Part shown: positions 35,317-45,564 of the stretch, piece by piece
Numbering within the stretch: the stretch's first letter is position 1
Layout: every line of letters begins with the position of its first letter
NCBI GenBank assembly: GCA_009781315.1
Contig: WQYI01000001.1
Coordinates: 62,001-126,000 of the forward strand
Reading direction: 5' to 3'
From: Candidatus Endomicrobium embiratermitis
GTDB taxonomy: Bacteria > Elusimicrobiota > Endomicrobiia > Endomicrobiales > Endomicrobiaceae
Length of the DNA stretch: 64,000 nt
Position numbers and translations under genes: made by a program
The notes under the pieces: model-generated
Seen by the model: only the letters and a program-made list of their open reading frames with translations
What the model was told of the DNA's origin: nothing
Databases searched by the model: none

Positions 35317-36207
35317 ATGAGAAAAGTATTGTTTGCGTCGGTTTTAGCTTTATTTTGTTTTTGCGTTTCGGGTTTTTCCCAGGATTCGAATGAAGTTTCA
35401 TCGGAAGGTTTTAAAATCTATAAAATCGGTTCAATAGATTTTATAGCGTTTAAAGATTTGGACACAAATATGGGGAAAAGCATATTGCTCAAGCCGGATT
35501 CCGAAATAGTAAAAAAACTTATGCCGGATGATCAAAATCCGTCTTCAATCAATGCTTTTGTAGTTAAGACCGGCTCAAAAATTGTTCTGATAGACACAGG
35601 AGTCGGCGCAGGCGGCAATTTAATTAAAAATCTGGCCGCAGCCGGCATTTCTCCCGAACAAGTGGATATTGTTCTTATAACGCATATGCACGGCGACCAT
35701 GTCGGCGGACTTATAAAATCGGGTAATCAAAAAGCTTTTCCGTCCGCGACTGTTTATGTCGCGAAACCTGAAATTGATTATTGGACGGCTAATATTTCTT
35801 CAAATATAAAAAATTCAGATCTTGCCAGAGCCGTCAAAGCGGTTTACGGCGATAAATTCAAAACTTTTACATGGGAGGATGGCGGGGATATTATTGCGGG
35901 AATAAAAACCGTTAAAGCGCAAGGGCATACTCCAGGCCATACGGCGTTTGAAATATCTTCAGACGGAGAAAAACTTATAGTGATAGGCGATTTGATACAC
36001 AGTTTGAATGTGCAGATGGCCGATCCCAGGCTTGCCGTAACTTTTGACGTTGATCCTATCCAGGCTGTTGATACAAGAAAACGCATATTGAAAGACGCGG
36101 CAAGAGCTACAACCAGAATAGCCGGAATGCATATCCCTTTTCCGGGCGTCGGCACGGTTACTGAAAAAGACGACGGCGGATATTTTTTTAACCCTACGTT
36201 AAAGTAG
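35317..36207 (+). CDS. Exported metallo-beta-lactamase-fold hydrolase
   Basis: The 296-aa protein starts at the ATG at 35317, which follows GGAGG and gives a signal peptide (MRKVLFASVLALFCFCVSGFS). The zinc motif HMHGDHVGG near residue 129 is intact. IDTGVGAGGNL, AQGHTPGHTAFEI near 207 and VIGDLIH near 226 add the remaining metal ligands. The family covers lactonases, phosphodiesterases and beta-lactamases; the substrate cannot be told. It sits alone between the OmpA-like gene and alpha-2-macroglobulin. Confidence 0.85.
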   Translation: MRKVLFASVLALFCFCVSGFSQDSNEVSSEGFKIYKIGSIDFIAFKDLDTNMGKSILLKPDSEIVKKLMPDDQNPSSINAFVVKTGSKIVLIDTGVGAGGNLIKNLAAAGISPEQVDIVLITHMHGDHVGGLIKSGNQKAFPSATVYVAKPEIDYWTANISSNIKNSDLARAVKAVYGDKFKTFTWEDGGDIIAGIKTVKAQGHTPGHTAFEISSDGEKLIVIGDLIHSLNVQMADPRLAVTFDVDPIQAVDTRKRILKDAARATTRIAGMHIPFPGVGTVTEKDDGGYFFNPTLK

Positions 36208-36262
36208 AGGAATTAAAAATCTTGTTGTCATTAGAATACAATTGAAGTATAAAGGAGATGTT

Positions 36263-39200
36263 ATGGAAACAACACCGGAAAAAGAAACAGAAGAATCATC
36301 TGTCGCGCCAAAATCTTTTAAGACACGTCTTATAATAATTTCGTGTTCCATAGCAGTTATACTTTTTGCAGCCGCGCTTTTTTATAATTTTAAAAAAGAG
36401 CCAGTATCTCCAGACGGGGCTCCGAGGCAAACTTATTCCTTTAACGCTGTAATTAACGCGCCGCCTGTTTCAAGGGTATCTGTGGATAAAGACGGTAATA
36501 CATCTGTTGAAAAGCCCGGTAATGTGACGATCCAGTTTAAAACTTCGAATTATGGAGCTCCCTCTCCGATAAATAAAGAATATGCTGCTGATCAGAATAA
36601 ACTGGACGCCCTTATTACCATTACGCCTGAACTGAGAGGTAAATGGAGCGTTCGCGAGTTTGGCGGTTACAGTACCACTTTAGATTTTACCCCTGAGAAA
36701 GAATGGACGGCCGCGCAAAAATATAAAATAAAACTGGATAAAGCGCTATTTAATTCAAATATAGAAATAGATAAACTTGACTTTGAATTTACAACCGCGC
36801 GTAATGATATTTTTATAGAAAACCTTGCGGTTTTCCCGTCACAACAAAAACGTCAGTTGGCGCTTAATGCGATCGTGCAATTTAACTATCCCGTTGACCG
36901 TGAGGCAGCAAAAAACGGCGTTAACCTTACAGTAGATAAAAAAACCGTTTCCCCGAAGATCAGTTTTGACCAGTACAACAGAGTAATGTTCCTGAATTAT
37001 GAGCCTGTCGCGCTTAAGTCGAAACCGCAGAATGTTGATCTTAGTATAAAGTTTGATTCCATGAGCGCTCAAAGATCTATGCAGATAGATTCTTCCGACA
37101 ATTTTTTTAATATAAAAAGAGTTGAGATCATACCTCCGTCTAAAATAGGCGCAAACTACAGCTTAAGCGTTGAGTCCACTGACATTCTTAACCCGGAAAC
37201 TCTTTTAAGCAATAATAAAATTAAAGCATGGGCTTTGCCATACGAAAACGGCAAGAACTGGCAAAATGTAAACATGGAAGATATGCGCGCTGCGCTTAAA
37301 GACGCCAAGGCGCTTAACCTTGAAGCAGTGCCCGGAAATACTGTCAATCCTTTCTTTAAAATAACTAACGATATAAACAGCACTGCCCGCGCGTATTATG
37401 TATATGTTTTGTTCAATCAGGGTATGGAGTCTGAAGGCGGTTTTTCAACCGATGAGAAAAAAGAATTTGTGGTGCCTATGGGAATACTGCCCAAAAGGCT
37501 GCAGATACTCGGCTCAGGCTCTATAATACCTTTAAGTTCTGAGCATATACTTAATTTTGTTTCGCAGGGGTTAAGTTCTGTTGACATAAAAGTATCCAGA
37601 ATTTTGCCCGGAAGAGTTAATCATCTTGTGTCACAGACCAGCGGAGATATCAGCAATCCGTATTTCGGCTCGAAAAGCAGATATTATGACTATGATGATG
37701 AGGAATACTACGACAATTTTACCACAAGCCAGTTTAATGAAAGCGACATAGCGAGTATTTTCAGCAAAAAGATCTCTCTTACCGATACGGGTATTAAGCC
37801 TAACTTTTTTACGCTTGATCTAAAAGAATATTTTAAACGCGGCGATTTAGGCATATTTTTGGTAGACGCAACTTCTTCAGGCGGCGTAAGCCAAAAAAGA
37901 TTAATTACCATCACAGACATCGGGCTGATATATAAAAAGGAAGCGGACGGAAAACTTAAACTGTTTGCACTTTCCATAGTTGACCAGCTGCCTCTTTACG
38001 GCGCCAAAGTCGAGCTTATATCGCGCAACGGCACGGTGCTTAAAACCGAGTATACGGGCAGCGACGGTATTGCGGTCTTTGAAGTGCCTTCGTATTTAGG
38101 CGCTGAAAGAAAACCTGTCGCGTTTGTGGTAAGTAAAGGCTCGGACTACGCGTTCATGCCCGTTGATAGAAGCGAGAGAGAGGTAAGTTTCTCGCGTTTT
38201 GACACAGCCGGAGCGGGCTACTTCCAAAATAGCAGCCTTGACGCTTTTATTTTTACCGACCGCGGCATATACCGCCCCGGCGATCCTGTTAATTTCGCAA
38301 TTATCTCAAAGAACCGGAACTGGACGTCCACAGCCGGTCTGCCTATAAAAGTCAGGGTAACGGACGCGCGCGACAAGAACGTGTTCGAAAAAACGGTTTC
38401 TTTAACTGCGGAAGGATTTAAAGATTTCAGCTTACAAACAACAGCTTCTTCGCCCACCGGCGAATACAAAATCAGCGTTTACGACGAAGGCGGCCAGTAT
38501 ATTTCAGGCGAAACGTTTAAGGTGGAAGAGTTTAAAGAAGATAAAATTAAAATAAACACAAGCATAGAAGGCGCTTCAAGAAAAGGCTGGCAGCCGGTTA
38601 CGGGCCTTACCGGGAAAGTAACGGTTAAGAACCTGTTCGGTACGCCTGCTGTCGGGAATACGGTAAATATGAAAATGCAGCTGCGCCCGGCAAAGTTTAA
38701 GTTCGCGCAGTATAAAGATTATTCGTTCTCCGACGTTATACGCAGTAAAGCGAACCTACGTTTTGAAGAGGTGACGTTTGGCGATGCGACTACCTCGGAA
38801 GACGGTTCGGTCACAACGGAATTAGACTTAAGCAGCTTTGAAAAGGGTACCTACAGCCTTAGTTTCTGGGCGGAAGCTTTTGAACAGGAAAGCGGGCACA
38901 GCGTTACGGCGATGTCTACAAGGCTTGTTTCACCCAACAAATATATTGTGGGATATCAAACGGAGGCGGACTTAAGCTATATTCCGCATAATTCCAAAAA
39001 AACCGTAAACTTCATAGCCATAGACCCTGACCTTAACAAAATAGAACCCGGTCCGTTCAAAATAAGAATTCTTAACCAGCAGTATGTGTCGGTGCCTGTA
39101 AGGAACAGAAATTCTTTCCGTTATCAGTCCGTATTGAGCGAGTCCCTTTTCAGCGTTGAAAATTTTAATATTAAAAAAGACGGTTCCGTTTTTACCATAC

Positions 39201-41935
39201 CCACTAAAAATCCCGGACAGTACGCGCTTGAGATGGTAAATAAAGAAGATGAAGTCGTTATGCGTCTTGAATTTTTCGTTTCGGGGAACGCTAATGTGGC
39301 CTACGACCTTGAGCGCAACGTTGAGCTTAGGCTTAATCTTGAAAAAGACACCATTGAACAGGGCGGCATATTGAAACTTAACATAACCGCGCCTTTTACC
39401 GGCACCGGGCTTATAACTATAGAAAAAGATAAAGTGTATGCGTACAAATGGTTTAAAACAACAACTAACAGTTCCGAGCAAAGTATAAAAGTGCCGGAAG
39501 AACTTACCGGCGGCGCGTATGTCAATGTTTCGTTCTTAAGAAGCATGTATTCCAAAGAACTTCTCGCAAGCCCTCTCAGTTACGCAGTGGCTCACTTTAA
39601 TATAAAGCCTGTGAAACATATGTCAGCCATCACTCTTGGAACCCCGGAACTTGTCAAGCCCGGCGACAGGATTGATATTTCTTACAAAACGTCAGTGCCG
39701 TCAAAAATTATAATCTACGGCGTTAACGAAGGTATTTTGCAGGTGGCAAAATATAAACTGCCCAGCCCCATAGCCCATTTTTTCAGAAAAAGCGCCTTAG
39801 GCGTAATAACATACCAGATGTGGGACCTCATTATGCCCGATAACAGACTTATAAAAGAAGTTTACGGAATAGGCGGCGACTACGAAGCCGCCAACGCTCT
39901 TTTGGAAGCCGGCTTAAATCCGTTTGCAAGAAAAACGGAAAAACCCGTGGTCTTTTGGTCAGGTATTTTGGAGGCTTCGCAGAACGCGAGCGTTTACTCT
40001 TATGACGTGCCTGATTATTTTAACGGGCAAATCCGTATTATGGCGGTCGCCGCGTCGCAAAGTACGGTTTCAAGCGCGGACAAAGAAGTATTGGTGCGAG
40101 CGCCTTTAATACTGTCCGCGGGAGGACCTGTAGCCGCCGCGCCCGGAGACACGTTTAACATAGGTTTAAGGGTATCAAATAATAAAGAGGGTACTAAAGA
40201 CGGCAAAGTCACCGTTAATATAAACGTATCCGACAATCTCTCGGTAATAGGCGCAAAAAAGCAAACCGTGAACGTGCCTTACGGCCAGGAAAAAACCGTT
40301 TATTTTAAAGTGCAGTCCGGAAATACGCTTGGCAACGCGACAATATCTTTTGACGCCGAGCTTGCAAATCCTAAAGAAACCGCTTCCCGTAAGATCACTC
40401 TAAGCGTGCGTCCTGCAAGCGCGATGCGTGTGACGATAAATAACGGTACAATAAAAGGCAGTAAAAAAGTAAAAGATTTTGACTCAAGAGAACTCTACGA
40501 CCAGTTTTCAAAAAATACAATTGCTCTCTCAGCCAACCCGCTTGTGGTTGCCGGGGGGCTTGGAGCATTCCTTGAAAAATTCCCGCACGGCTGCACGGAA
40601 CAGATCACAAGCCAGATATTTCCGACTATAGTTTTCTATAAAGCCTCGGGTAACGAAGGCGGCGCAAAAGAAGCTCTTACGCGCGTGATCGAAAAGCTTA
40701 AAGTCAGACAGCTGTCAAACGGCGGGTTTTCATTATGGGACGGCGGAAGTTATGTCAGCGAATATCCTTCTTTATACGCTTTCCACATGCTTACTGAAGC
40801 AGCTGAAATGGGCTACAATGTTCCCAAAGACATAAAGGACAGAGCTTTGTCATGGGCCAAAGAATATGCAGAACGTAATTCTTTCAACGGAAATGACATA
40901 AGCAACACAGCTTACGCGCATTACCTTATAGCCAAAAACGGCGTTGTTATGACTAACGCTCTTATGAACTTTGAAGAGTGGCTAAACAAAAATGACCCCA
41001 GATGGAAAGAAAGCGTTACCGGAGTTTACGTTGCCGCGGCTTACAAACTTCTTAAAAATGACGCAAAGGCTTTAAGCATAATAAAAGAGTACAAAGCCGA
41101 AGCTTCCGCTTACAGATATTATTATGATTATGACTCCAGCTTCTCAAGGAACGCCAAGTATATTTATATTATAGGCCTCTACTTTCCGGAACTTATGAAA
41201 GAACAAAAAGCTTCTGAAATAATAAAGAGCCTTCTGAGTGACATTAATGCCAAGCGTTATAATACGATGACTTCGGCGGCAGGGATGCTGGCTCTTTACT
41301 CTTATTCAAAAATAAACAACGTTAAAGACAGCGATATTGAAGTAAGCGCGAACGGACAAAAGTTAACCTTTGCCAAAAACAGCCTTGGAATGCTTGAGGC
41401 CTCGTTCGGACACGGCGTTAAAGAGTTTGACATTAAAGTAAAGGACAGTTCCGCAAATATCTATTATGTCATTACGCAGCAGGGCTTTGACAAAGGCGAA
41501 GTAAAACCGGCGGCAAACGGTATGCGTATAGCGCGTACTTATTACATATCGGGCAATGAGATGGACAGAGCGTTGGACAGAGTGCGTACTAAAGGCATAT
41601 TGGGAGACGAGATGGACGTTACCATAGAAACGCGTTCTTTAGACAGAACAATAACCAACGTGGCTATTACGGATATTCTGCCCGGCGGTTTTACCGTAGT
41701 GCCCGGTTCAATAAATTCCTCCGGAGGCGTTACGCTTGATTACTTTGACATAAGGGAAGACAGGCTTCTGTTATACGGCACCGTGAATTCTTATGACGGA
41801 AAATTTAGTTATAAAGTTAAATTTACCTCTGAGGGGACATTCAAAGTACCTGCCGTAACCGCCGCGCCGTTATATGATACGTCGATAAGCGCGGCCGGCG
41901 CGGAATCTACTTTCGTGATAGAAAGCAGAAATTAG
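36263..41935 (+). CDS. yfhM: Bacterial alpha-2-macroglobulin with thioester motif
   Basis: The 1890-aa protein starts at the ATG at 36263 (AAAGGAGATG before it). A membrane anchor (LIIISCSIAVILFAAALFY) near residues 20-40 replaces the usual lipoprotein signal. Macroglobulin-type beta domains follow, including TDRGIYRPGDPVNFAIISKNRNW. The thioester motif GCTEQ (Cys at about 1444) is intact; such proteins trap attacking proteases covalently in the periplasm. The alpha-alpha toroid (SNGGFSLWDGG) follows. It is paired with pbpC downstream, as in many Gram-negatives. Codon use differs from most neighbours: more CGT/CGC arginine codons. Confidence 0.95.
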   Translation: METTPEKETEESSVAPKSFKTRLIIISCSIAVILFAAALFYNFKKEPVSPDGAPRQTYSFNAVINAPPVSRVSVDKDGNTSVEKPGNVTIQFKTSNYGAPSPINKEYAADQNKLDALITITPELRGKWSVREFGGYSTTLDFTPEKEWTAAQKYKIKLDKALFNSNIEIDKLDFEFTTARNDIFIENLAVFPSQQKRQLALNAIVQFNYPVDREAAKNGVNLTVDKKTVSPKISFDQYNRVMFLNYEPVALKSKPQNVDLSIKFDSMSAQRSMQIDSSDNFFNIKRVEIIPPSKIGANYSLSVESTDILNPETLLSNNKIKAWALPYENGKNWQNVNMEDMRAALKDAKALNLEAVPGNTVNPFFKITNDINSTARAYYVYVLFNQGMESEGGFSTDEKKEFVVPMGILPKRLQILGSGSIIPLSSEHILNFVSQGLSSVDIKVSRILPGRVNHLVSQTSGDISNPYFGSKSRYYDYDDEEYYDNFTTSQFNESDIASIFSKKISLTDTGIKPNFFTLDLKEYFKRGDLGIFLVDATSSGGVSQKRLITITDIGLIYKKEADGKLKLFALSIVDQLPLYGAKVELISRNGTVLKTEYTGSDGIAVFEVPSYLGAERKPVAFVVSKGSDYAFMPVDRSEREVSFSRFDTAGAGYFQNSSLDAFIFTDRGIYRPGDPVNFAIISKNRNWTSTAGLPIKVRVTDARDKNVFEKTVSLTAEGFKDFSLQTTASSPTGEYKISVYDEGGQYISGETFKVEEFKEDKIKINTSIEGASRKGWQPVTGLTGKVTVKNLFGTPAVGNTVNMKMQLRPAKFKFAQYKDYSFSDVIRSKANLRFEEVTFGDATTSEDGSVTTELDLSSFEKGTYSLSFWAEAFEQESGHSVTAMSTRLVSPNKYIVGYQTEADLSYIPHNSKKTVNFIAIDPDLNKIEPGPFKIRILNQQYVSVPVRNRNSFRYQSVLSESLFSVENFNIKKDGSVFTIPTKNPGQYALEMVNKEDEVVMRLEFFVSGNANVAYDLERNVELRLNLEKDTIEQGGILKLNITAPFTGTGLITIEKDKVYAYKWFKTTTNSSEQSIKVPEELTGGAYVNVSFLRSMYSKELLASPLSYAVAHFNIKPVKHMSAITLGTPELVKPGDRIDISYKTSVPSKIIIYGVNEGILQVAKYKLPSPIAHFFRKSALGVITYQMWDLIMPDNRLIKEVYGIGGDYEAANALLEAGLNPFARKTEKPVVFWSGILEASQNASVYSYDVPDYFNGQIRIMAVAASQSTVSSADKEVLVRAPLILSAGGPVAAAPGDTFNIGLRVSNNKEGTKDGKVTVNINVSDNLSVIGAKKQTVNVPYGQEKTVYFKVQSGNTLGNATISFDAELANPKETASRKITLSVRPASAMRVTINNGTIKGSKKVKDFDSRELYDQFSKNTIALSANPLVVAGGLGAFLEKFPHGCTEQITSQIFPTIVFYKASGNEGGAKEALTRVIEKLKVRQLSNGGFSLWDGGSYVSEYPSLYAFHMLTEAAEMGYNVPKDIKDRALSWAKEYAERNSFNGNDISNTAYAHYLIAKNGVVMTNALMNFEEWLNKNDPRWKESVTGVYVAAAYKLLKNDAKALSIIKEYKAEASAYRYYYDYDSSFSRNAKYIYIIGLYFPELMKEQKASEIIKSLLSDINAKRYNTMTSAAGMLALYSYSKINNVKDSDIEVSANGQKLTFAKNSLGMLEASFGHGVKEFDIKVKDSSANIYYVITQQGFDKGEVKPAANGMRIARTYYISGNEMDRALDRVRTKGILGDEMDVTIETRSLDRTITNVAITDILPGGFTVVPGSINSSGGVTLDYFDIREDRLLLYGTVNSYDGKFSYKVKFTSEGTFKVPAVTAAPLYDTSISAAGAESTFVIESRN

Positions 41936-41964
41936 AGCCTGCGTAATATATGTTAACAGGCTCT
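41934..41964. repeat. AGAGCCTG hairpin between alpha-2-macroglobulin and pbpC
   Basis: AGAGCCTG and its complement CAGGCTCT form an 8-bp stem around a 15-base loop. It starts in the stop codon and ends four bases before the ATG at 41968. The same sequence, closed up to a perfect palindrome, occurs at 60082-60105. Confidence 0.8.
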
Positions 41965-41967
41965 AAA

Positions 41968-44307
41968 ATGTTCAAACCTTCAGGCAAAAAATATTTAAGG
42001 CTCGCCGCCATACTTTTGGCGGTGTGCCTTATTTTTGTTGCGGTTCGTATTTGGCCGAGAGAGAGTCTGCTTCATAAATATTCTTTTTCAAGATCTTTCT
42101 TTTCAAGCAGCGGCGAGCTGTTGCGCTTTAACGTTTCGCACGATGACAAGTACAGAACGTTTATCGCGCTTAAAGAAATACCGCGGAATTTTCAAGAGGC
42201 GGTTTTGCTTTACGAAGACAGATATTTTTATTATCACCCGGGTGTAAATCCCGTCTCGCTTATTAAAGGCTTTAACGAAACATTCATAAAAAAAAGCCGC
42301 CGTCAGGGTGCGTCTACGATCACAATGCAGACGGCGCGGATTATTTATAATTTAAACACCAAAACTTTAACCGGCAAACTTAAACAGATTTTTTTAAGCC
42401 TGTGGCTTGAAATGCGCTACTCTAAGAAAGATATTTTAGAAGCCTATCTAAACCTCGCGCCTTACGGCTACAATATAGAAGGCGCGCCTGCGGCCGCGCT
42501 TACTTATTTTAAAAAACGCATAGCCGATATAAATCTTATACAGTCTTTAACGCTGGCTGTGATACCGCAAAATCCCAATCAAAGGCGCCCTGACACGCAA
42601 GACGGTTACGAAAATATGAAAGGTCCGCGCGACGCGCTTTATAAAGAGTGGATAAAAAAACACCCCGAAGATAAAGACAAAGAACATTTTATAACCATGC
42701 CGCTTGAAGTGTATGGTCCTGGGCACAGGCCGTTTTACGCGCCGCACCTTGTAAATTATCTTGATTTCAGAAGCAACACAAGCGAAGTGTTTTCTTCTAT
42801 AGACCTGCCGCTGCAAAAACTTTATGAAGAGAAAATAACCAAATATTTAAACCATAACGCCTCAAAAGGCATAAATAACGCTTCTGTCGTGCTGCTTGAT
42901 ACAAGAACTATGCAGGCGCGCGTTTTAGTGGGATCTGCCGATTTTAATAATGATGCTATTTCAGGGCAGATCAACGGCGTTACGTCTAAAAGAATGGCAG
43001 GTTCCGTGCTTAAAAGTTTTATCTATGCCATAGCTCTTGATAAAGGGATCATACATCCGATGACGCTTATGAAAGATACGCCGCAGTATTTCGGAATTTT
43101 TGCGCCCGAAAATTCAGACAGGCAGTTCGCGGGTCCCGTGTTTGCAAAAGACGCCCTTATAAATAGCCGTAATATTCCGGCTATGGAACTTGCGCTTAAA
43201 ATAGGCATTGATGAGTTTTTGGAGTTTTTGCGCCGCGGCGGTGTAAGCCAGCTAAAAACAGCCGACTACTATGGCATAAGCGCTGCTGTCGGCAGTCTTG
43301 ATATAACGCCGCTTGAATGTGCGCGTTTATATGCTGCCGTTGCAAACTATGGAACTCTCAGAGAGATAAGTTTTACAAGAGAGCCTTCTGCTTCTTCCGG
43401 CATTCAGATTCTTACGCCTGAAGCATCTTTTATACTTTTTGATATGCTTTCTTCAAATCCGCCGCCAAAGCCTTCACTTAAAATATATGACAGTTACAAA
43501 ACATTAGTAGAAGTAGCATGGAAGACCGGCACTTCATATTCTTTCAAAGATGCATGGGCCGCGGGAATTTTCGGTGATTACGTGCTTGTTGTGTGGGTGG
43601 GAAATTTTTCAGGCCAGGGCAATCCGCATTTCTGGGGAAGGACAGCCGCGGGAGAATTGTTTTTTGAACTTGCCGCCCTTACGGTCAGAAATAAACCTGA
43701 AGAGATTTTTTTGCAGATGCTGCCGGAAGGACTTAACGTAAAAAAGGTGGAGGTATGCGCGACCTCGGGCGATTTACCGGGCAGGTTCAGCCCTAAAACG
43801 GTTAAGGATTTTTTTATTCCTGGCGTGTCTCCGATAAAAACGTCTGACGTGTACAGGCAGGTGATTATAGATAAAAAAACAGGTCTTCGTACAAGCAGGT
43901 ATAAAGAGGGCGAAACATATTATAAAGTTTATGAGTTCTGGCCTAAAGAAATTTTGCTGTTATTTGAACAGGCCGGCATTAAAAAACAATCCATTCCGCG
44001 TTACATGCCAGGCTGCGACATTGAAGAAACATCTCTCAGCGGTTTTGCGCCGGAGATTGTTTTACCCGTAAAAGACGTAATTTATTACGTGGACGCCGCT
44101 AACCCTTCGCGTAAAATAGCGCTTAAAGCAAGCGCCGACGCGGATGCGCGCAGCCTCTATTGGTTTATAGACGGTATTTTTGTCGGCAGCTCGAAAAACG
44201 GCGAGAGTTTATTTGTTCAAATGCAGCAGGGAACTCACAAGATCCAAGTGTCAGACGACTTGGGCCGCCACTCATATTCATATATCACTGTGACGCTTGA
44301 AAATTAG
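41968..44307 (+). CDS. pbpC: Penicillin-binding protein 1C
   Basis: The protein of about 779 aa (785 if started at 41950, inside the hairpin) has a membrane anchor near residues 12-32. The glycosyltransferase domain shows LYEDRYFYYHPGVNP with the catalytic Glu, and RRQGASTITMQTARI. The transpeptidase shows the SxxK form AGSVLKSF, SRN and KTG in AWKTGTS. The C-terminal BiPBP_C domain (near 700-779) is typical of PBP1C. It polymerises and crosslinks peptidoglycan, and its pairing with alpha-2-macroglobulin suggests envelope repair after breach. Arginine codons are mostly CGN, unlike the AGA/AGG of gap and tkt. Confidence 0.93.
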   Translation: MFKPSGKKYLRLAAILLAVCLIFVAVRIWPRESLLHKYSFSRSFFSSSGELLRFNVSHDDKYRTFIALKEIPRNFQEAVLLYEDRYFYYHPGVNPVSLIKGFNETFIKKSRRQGASTITMQTARIIYNLNTKTLTGKLKQIFLSLWLEMRYSKKDILEAYLNLAPYGYNIEGAPAAALTYFKKRIADINLIQSLTLAVIPQNPNQRRPDTQDGYENMKGPRDALYKEWIKKHPEDKDKEHFITMPLEVYGPGHRPFYAPHLVNYLDFRSNTSEVFSSIDLPLQKLYEEKITKYLNHNASKGINNASVVLLDTRTMQARVLVGSADFNNDAISGQINGVTSKRMAGSVLKSFIYAIALDKGIIHPMTLMKDTPQYFGIFAPENSDRQFAGPVFAKDALINSRNIPAMELALKIGIDEFLEFLRRGGVSQLKTADYYGISAAVGSLDITPLECARLYAAVANYGTLREISFTREPSASSGIQILTPEASFILFDMLSSNPPPKPSLKIYDSYKTLVEVAWKTGTSYSFKDAWAAGIFGDYVLVVWVGNFSGQGNPHFWGRTAAGELFFELAALTVRNKPEEIFLQMLPEGLNVKKVEVCATSGDLPGRFSPKTVKDFFIPGVSPIKTSDVYRQVIIDKKTGLRTSRYKEGETYYKVYEFWPKEILLLFEQAGIKKQSIPRYMPGCDIEETSLSGFAPEIVLPVKDVIYYVDAANPSRKIALKASADADARSLYWFIDGIFVGSSKNGESLFVQMQQGTHKIQVSDDLGRHSYSYITVTLEN

Positions 44308-44375
44308 CAAAAAATCCTTCTTTAATTTTATAGTGTATAATCAATTATAATTTTTGAAGCAGATCAAAAAATACA

Positions 44376-44404
44376 TTGACAATAATTCCAATATTTTATA
44401 CTAT
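44376..44404 (+). promoter_or_regulatory. Promoter for gap
   Basis: A perfect TTGACA lies at 44376-44381. The -10 is TATACT at 15 bases or TACTAT at 17 bases. The gap ATG is 35 bases further on, after AGGAGG. Confidence 0.55.
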
Positions 44405-44438
44405 TCATCTTAATAAAATTTTCATCAGGAGGAGTATT

Positions 44439-45455
44439 ATGGCAGTAAAAGTCGCAATTAACGGTTTCGGAAGAATTGGAAGATTGGCTTTCAGACAGAT
44501 GTTCGGAGCGGCAGGCTATGAAGTCGTTGCTATTAACGATTTGACAAAACCCGCTATGCTTGCCCACTTATTGAAATATGACACGGCTCAGGGAAGATAC
44601 GCTTTGGCGGATAAAGTAAAATCCACTGAAGATTCCATAATAGTCGACGGTAAAGAAATTAAAATATACGCCGAAAAAGACGCAAAAAATCTCCCTTGGG
44701 GGAAATACGGCGTTGACGTTGTTCTAGAGTGCACGGGTTTTTATACGTCCAAAGCGAAATCCCAGGCTCATATAGACGCCGGCGCGAAAAAAGTCGTTAT
44801 TTCGGCTCCCGCGGGCGACGATCTTCCTACGGTAGTATTCAATGTAAATCACAAAATCCTTAAAAAAGAAGACAATATAATTTCAGCCGCTTCATGCACC
44901 ACAAACTGCCTGGCTCCCATGGCTAAAGCTCTTAACGATTTTGCTCCAATACAGTCCGGCATTATGACTACAGTTCACGCTTACACGGGCGATCAGATGA
45001 CTCTTGACGGTCCTCATCCGAAAGGCGATTTGAGAAGAGCAAGAGCGGCTGCCGCAAATATAGTTCCCAATTCAACGGGAGCGGCGAAAGCAATCGGTTT
45101 GGTTATTCCAGAACTTAATAAAAAACTTATAGGTTCGGCTCAGAGAGTTCCCGTTATAACAGGTTCAAGCACGATTTTGATCGCGGTCGTAAAAGGAAAA
45201 GACATAACGAAAGAATCTATTAACGCGGCTATGAAAAAAGCCAGCGACGAATCTTACGGATATACTGAGGACGAACTTGTATCTTCCGACGTTATCGGAA
45301 TTACGCAAGGCTCGTTGTTTGACGCGACCCAGACTATGGCTACTAAAATTGACGATAATACCTATCAGGTTCAGGTTGTTTCCTGGTATGACAATGAAAA
45401 TAGTTATACCTGCCAGATGGTAAGGACTATAAAGTACTTCGCAGAATTAGCCTAG
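44439..45455 (+). CDS. gap: Glyceraldehyde-3-phosphate dehydrogenase
   Basis: The 338-aa enzyme starts at the ATG at 44439, eight bases after AGGAGG; longer readings lie upstream of the promoter region. [16 protein letters not shown] is the NAD-binding start, [15 protein letters not shown] carries the catalytic Cys near residue 153, [31 protein letters not shown] the phosphate sites, and [13 protein letters not shown] the C-terminal NAD site. It oxidises glyceraldehyde 3-phosphate. A heptamer run and a terminator-like hairpin separate it from pgk. Confidence 0.97.
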   Translation: MAVKVAINGFGRIGRLAFRQMFGAAGYEVVAINDLTKPAMLAHLLKYDTAQGRYALADKVKSTEDSIIVDGKEIKIYAEKDAKNLPWGKYGVDVVLECTGFYTSKAKSQAHIDAGAKKVVISAPAGDDLPTVVFNVNHKILKKEDNIISAASCTTNCLAPMAKALNDFAPIQSGIMTTVHAYTGDQMTLDGPHPKGDLRRARAAAANIVPNSTGAAKAIGLVIPELNKKLIGSAQRVPVITGSSTILIAVVKGKDITKESINAAMKKASDESYGYTEDELVSSDVIGITQGSLFDATQTMATKIDDNTYQVQVVSWYDNENSYTCQMVRTIKYFAELA

Positions 45456-45463
45456 TACTGCAA

Positions 45464-45498
45464 AGTTAAAAGTGAAAAGTTAAAAGTGAAAAGTTAAA
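45464..45498. repeat. Heptamer tandem repeat (one arm only)
   Basis: Five 7-base units alternate AGTTAAA and AGTGAAA, the same unit types as at 22396. No complementary arm follows; a GC-rich hairpin does. Confidence 0.75.
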
Positions 45499-45509
45499 AT
45501 AAGATAGAG

Positions 45510-45550
45510 ACCGCGCTTGCGCATTTTTGCGTGGCGCGGTTTTAAGTTTT
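45510..45550 (+). terminator. Terminator or attenuator between gap and pgk
   Basis: ACCGCGC and GCGCGGT form the outer stem, TTGCGCA and TGCGTG the inner one around TTTT; TTTAAGTTTT follows. It ends 14 bases before the pgk ATG and may reduce read-through from gap. Confidence 0.6.
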
Positions 45551-45564
45551 ACGGGAGAATAAAA

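Noticed and set aside
45464-45498. CRISPR-like array in the short tandem repeats
   Set aside because: Units are 7 bases without spacers, and no cas genes are present.
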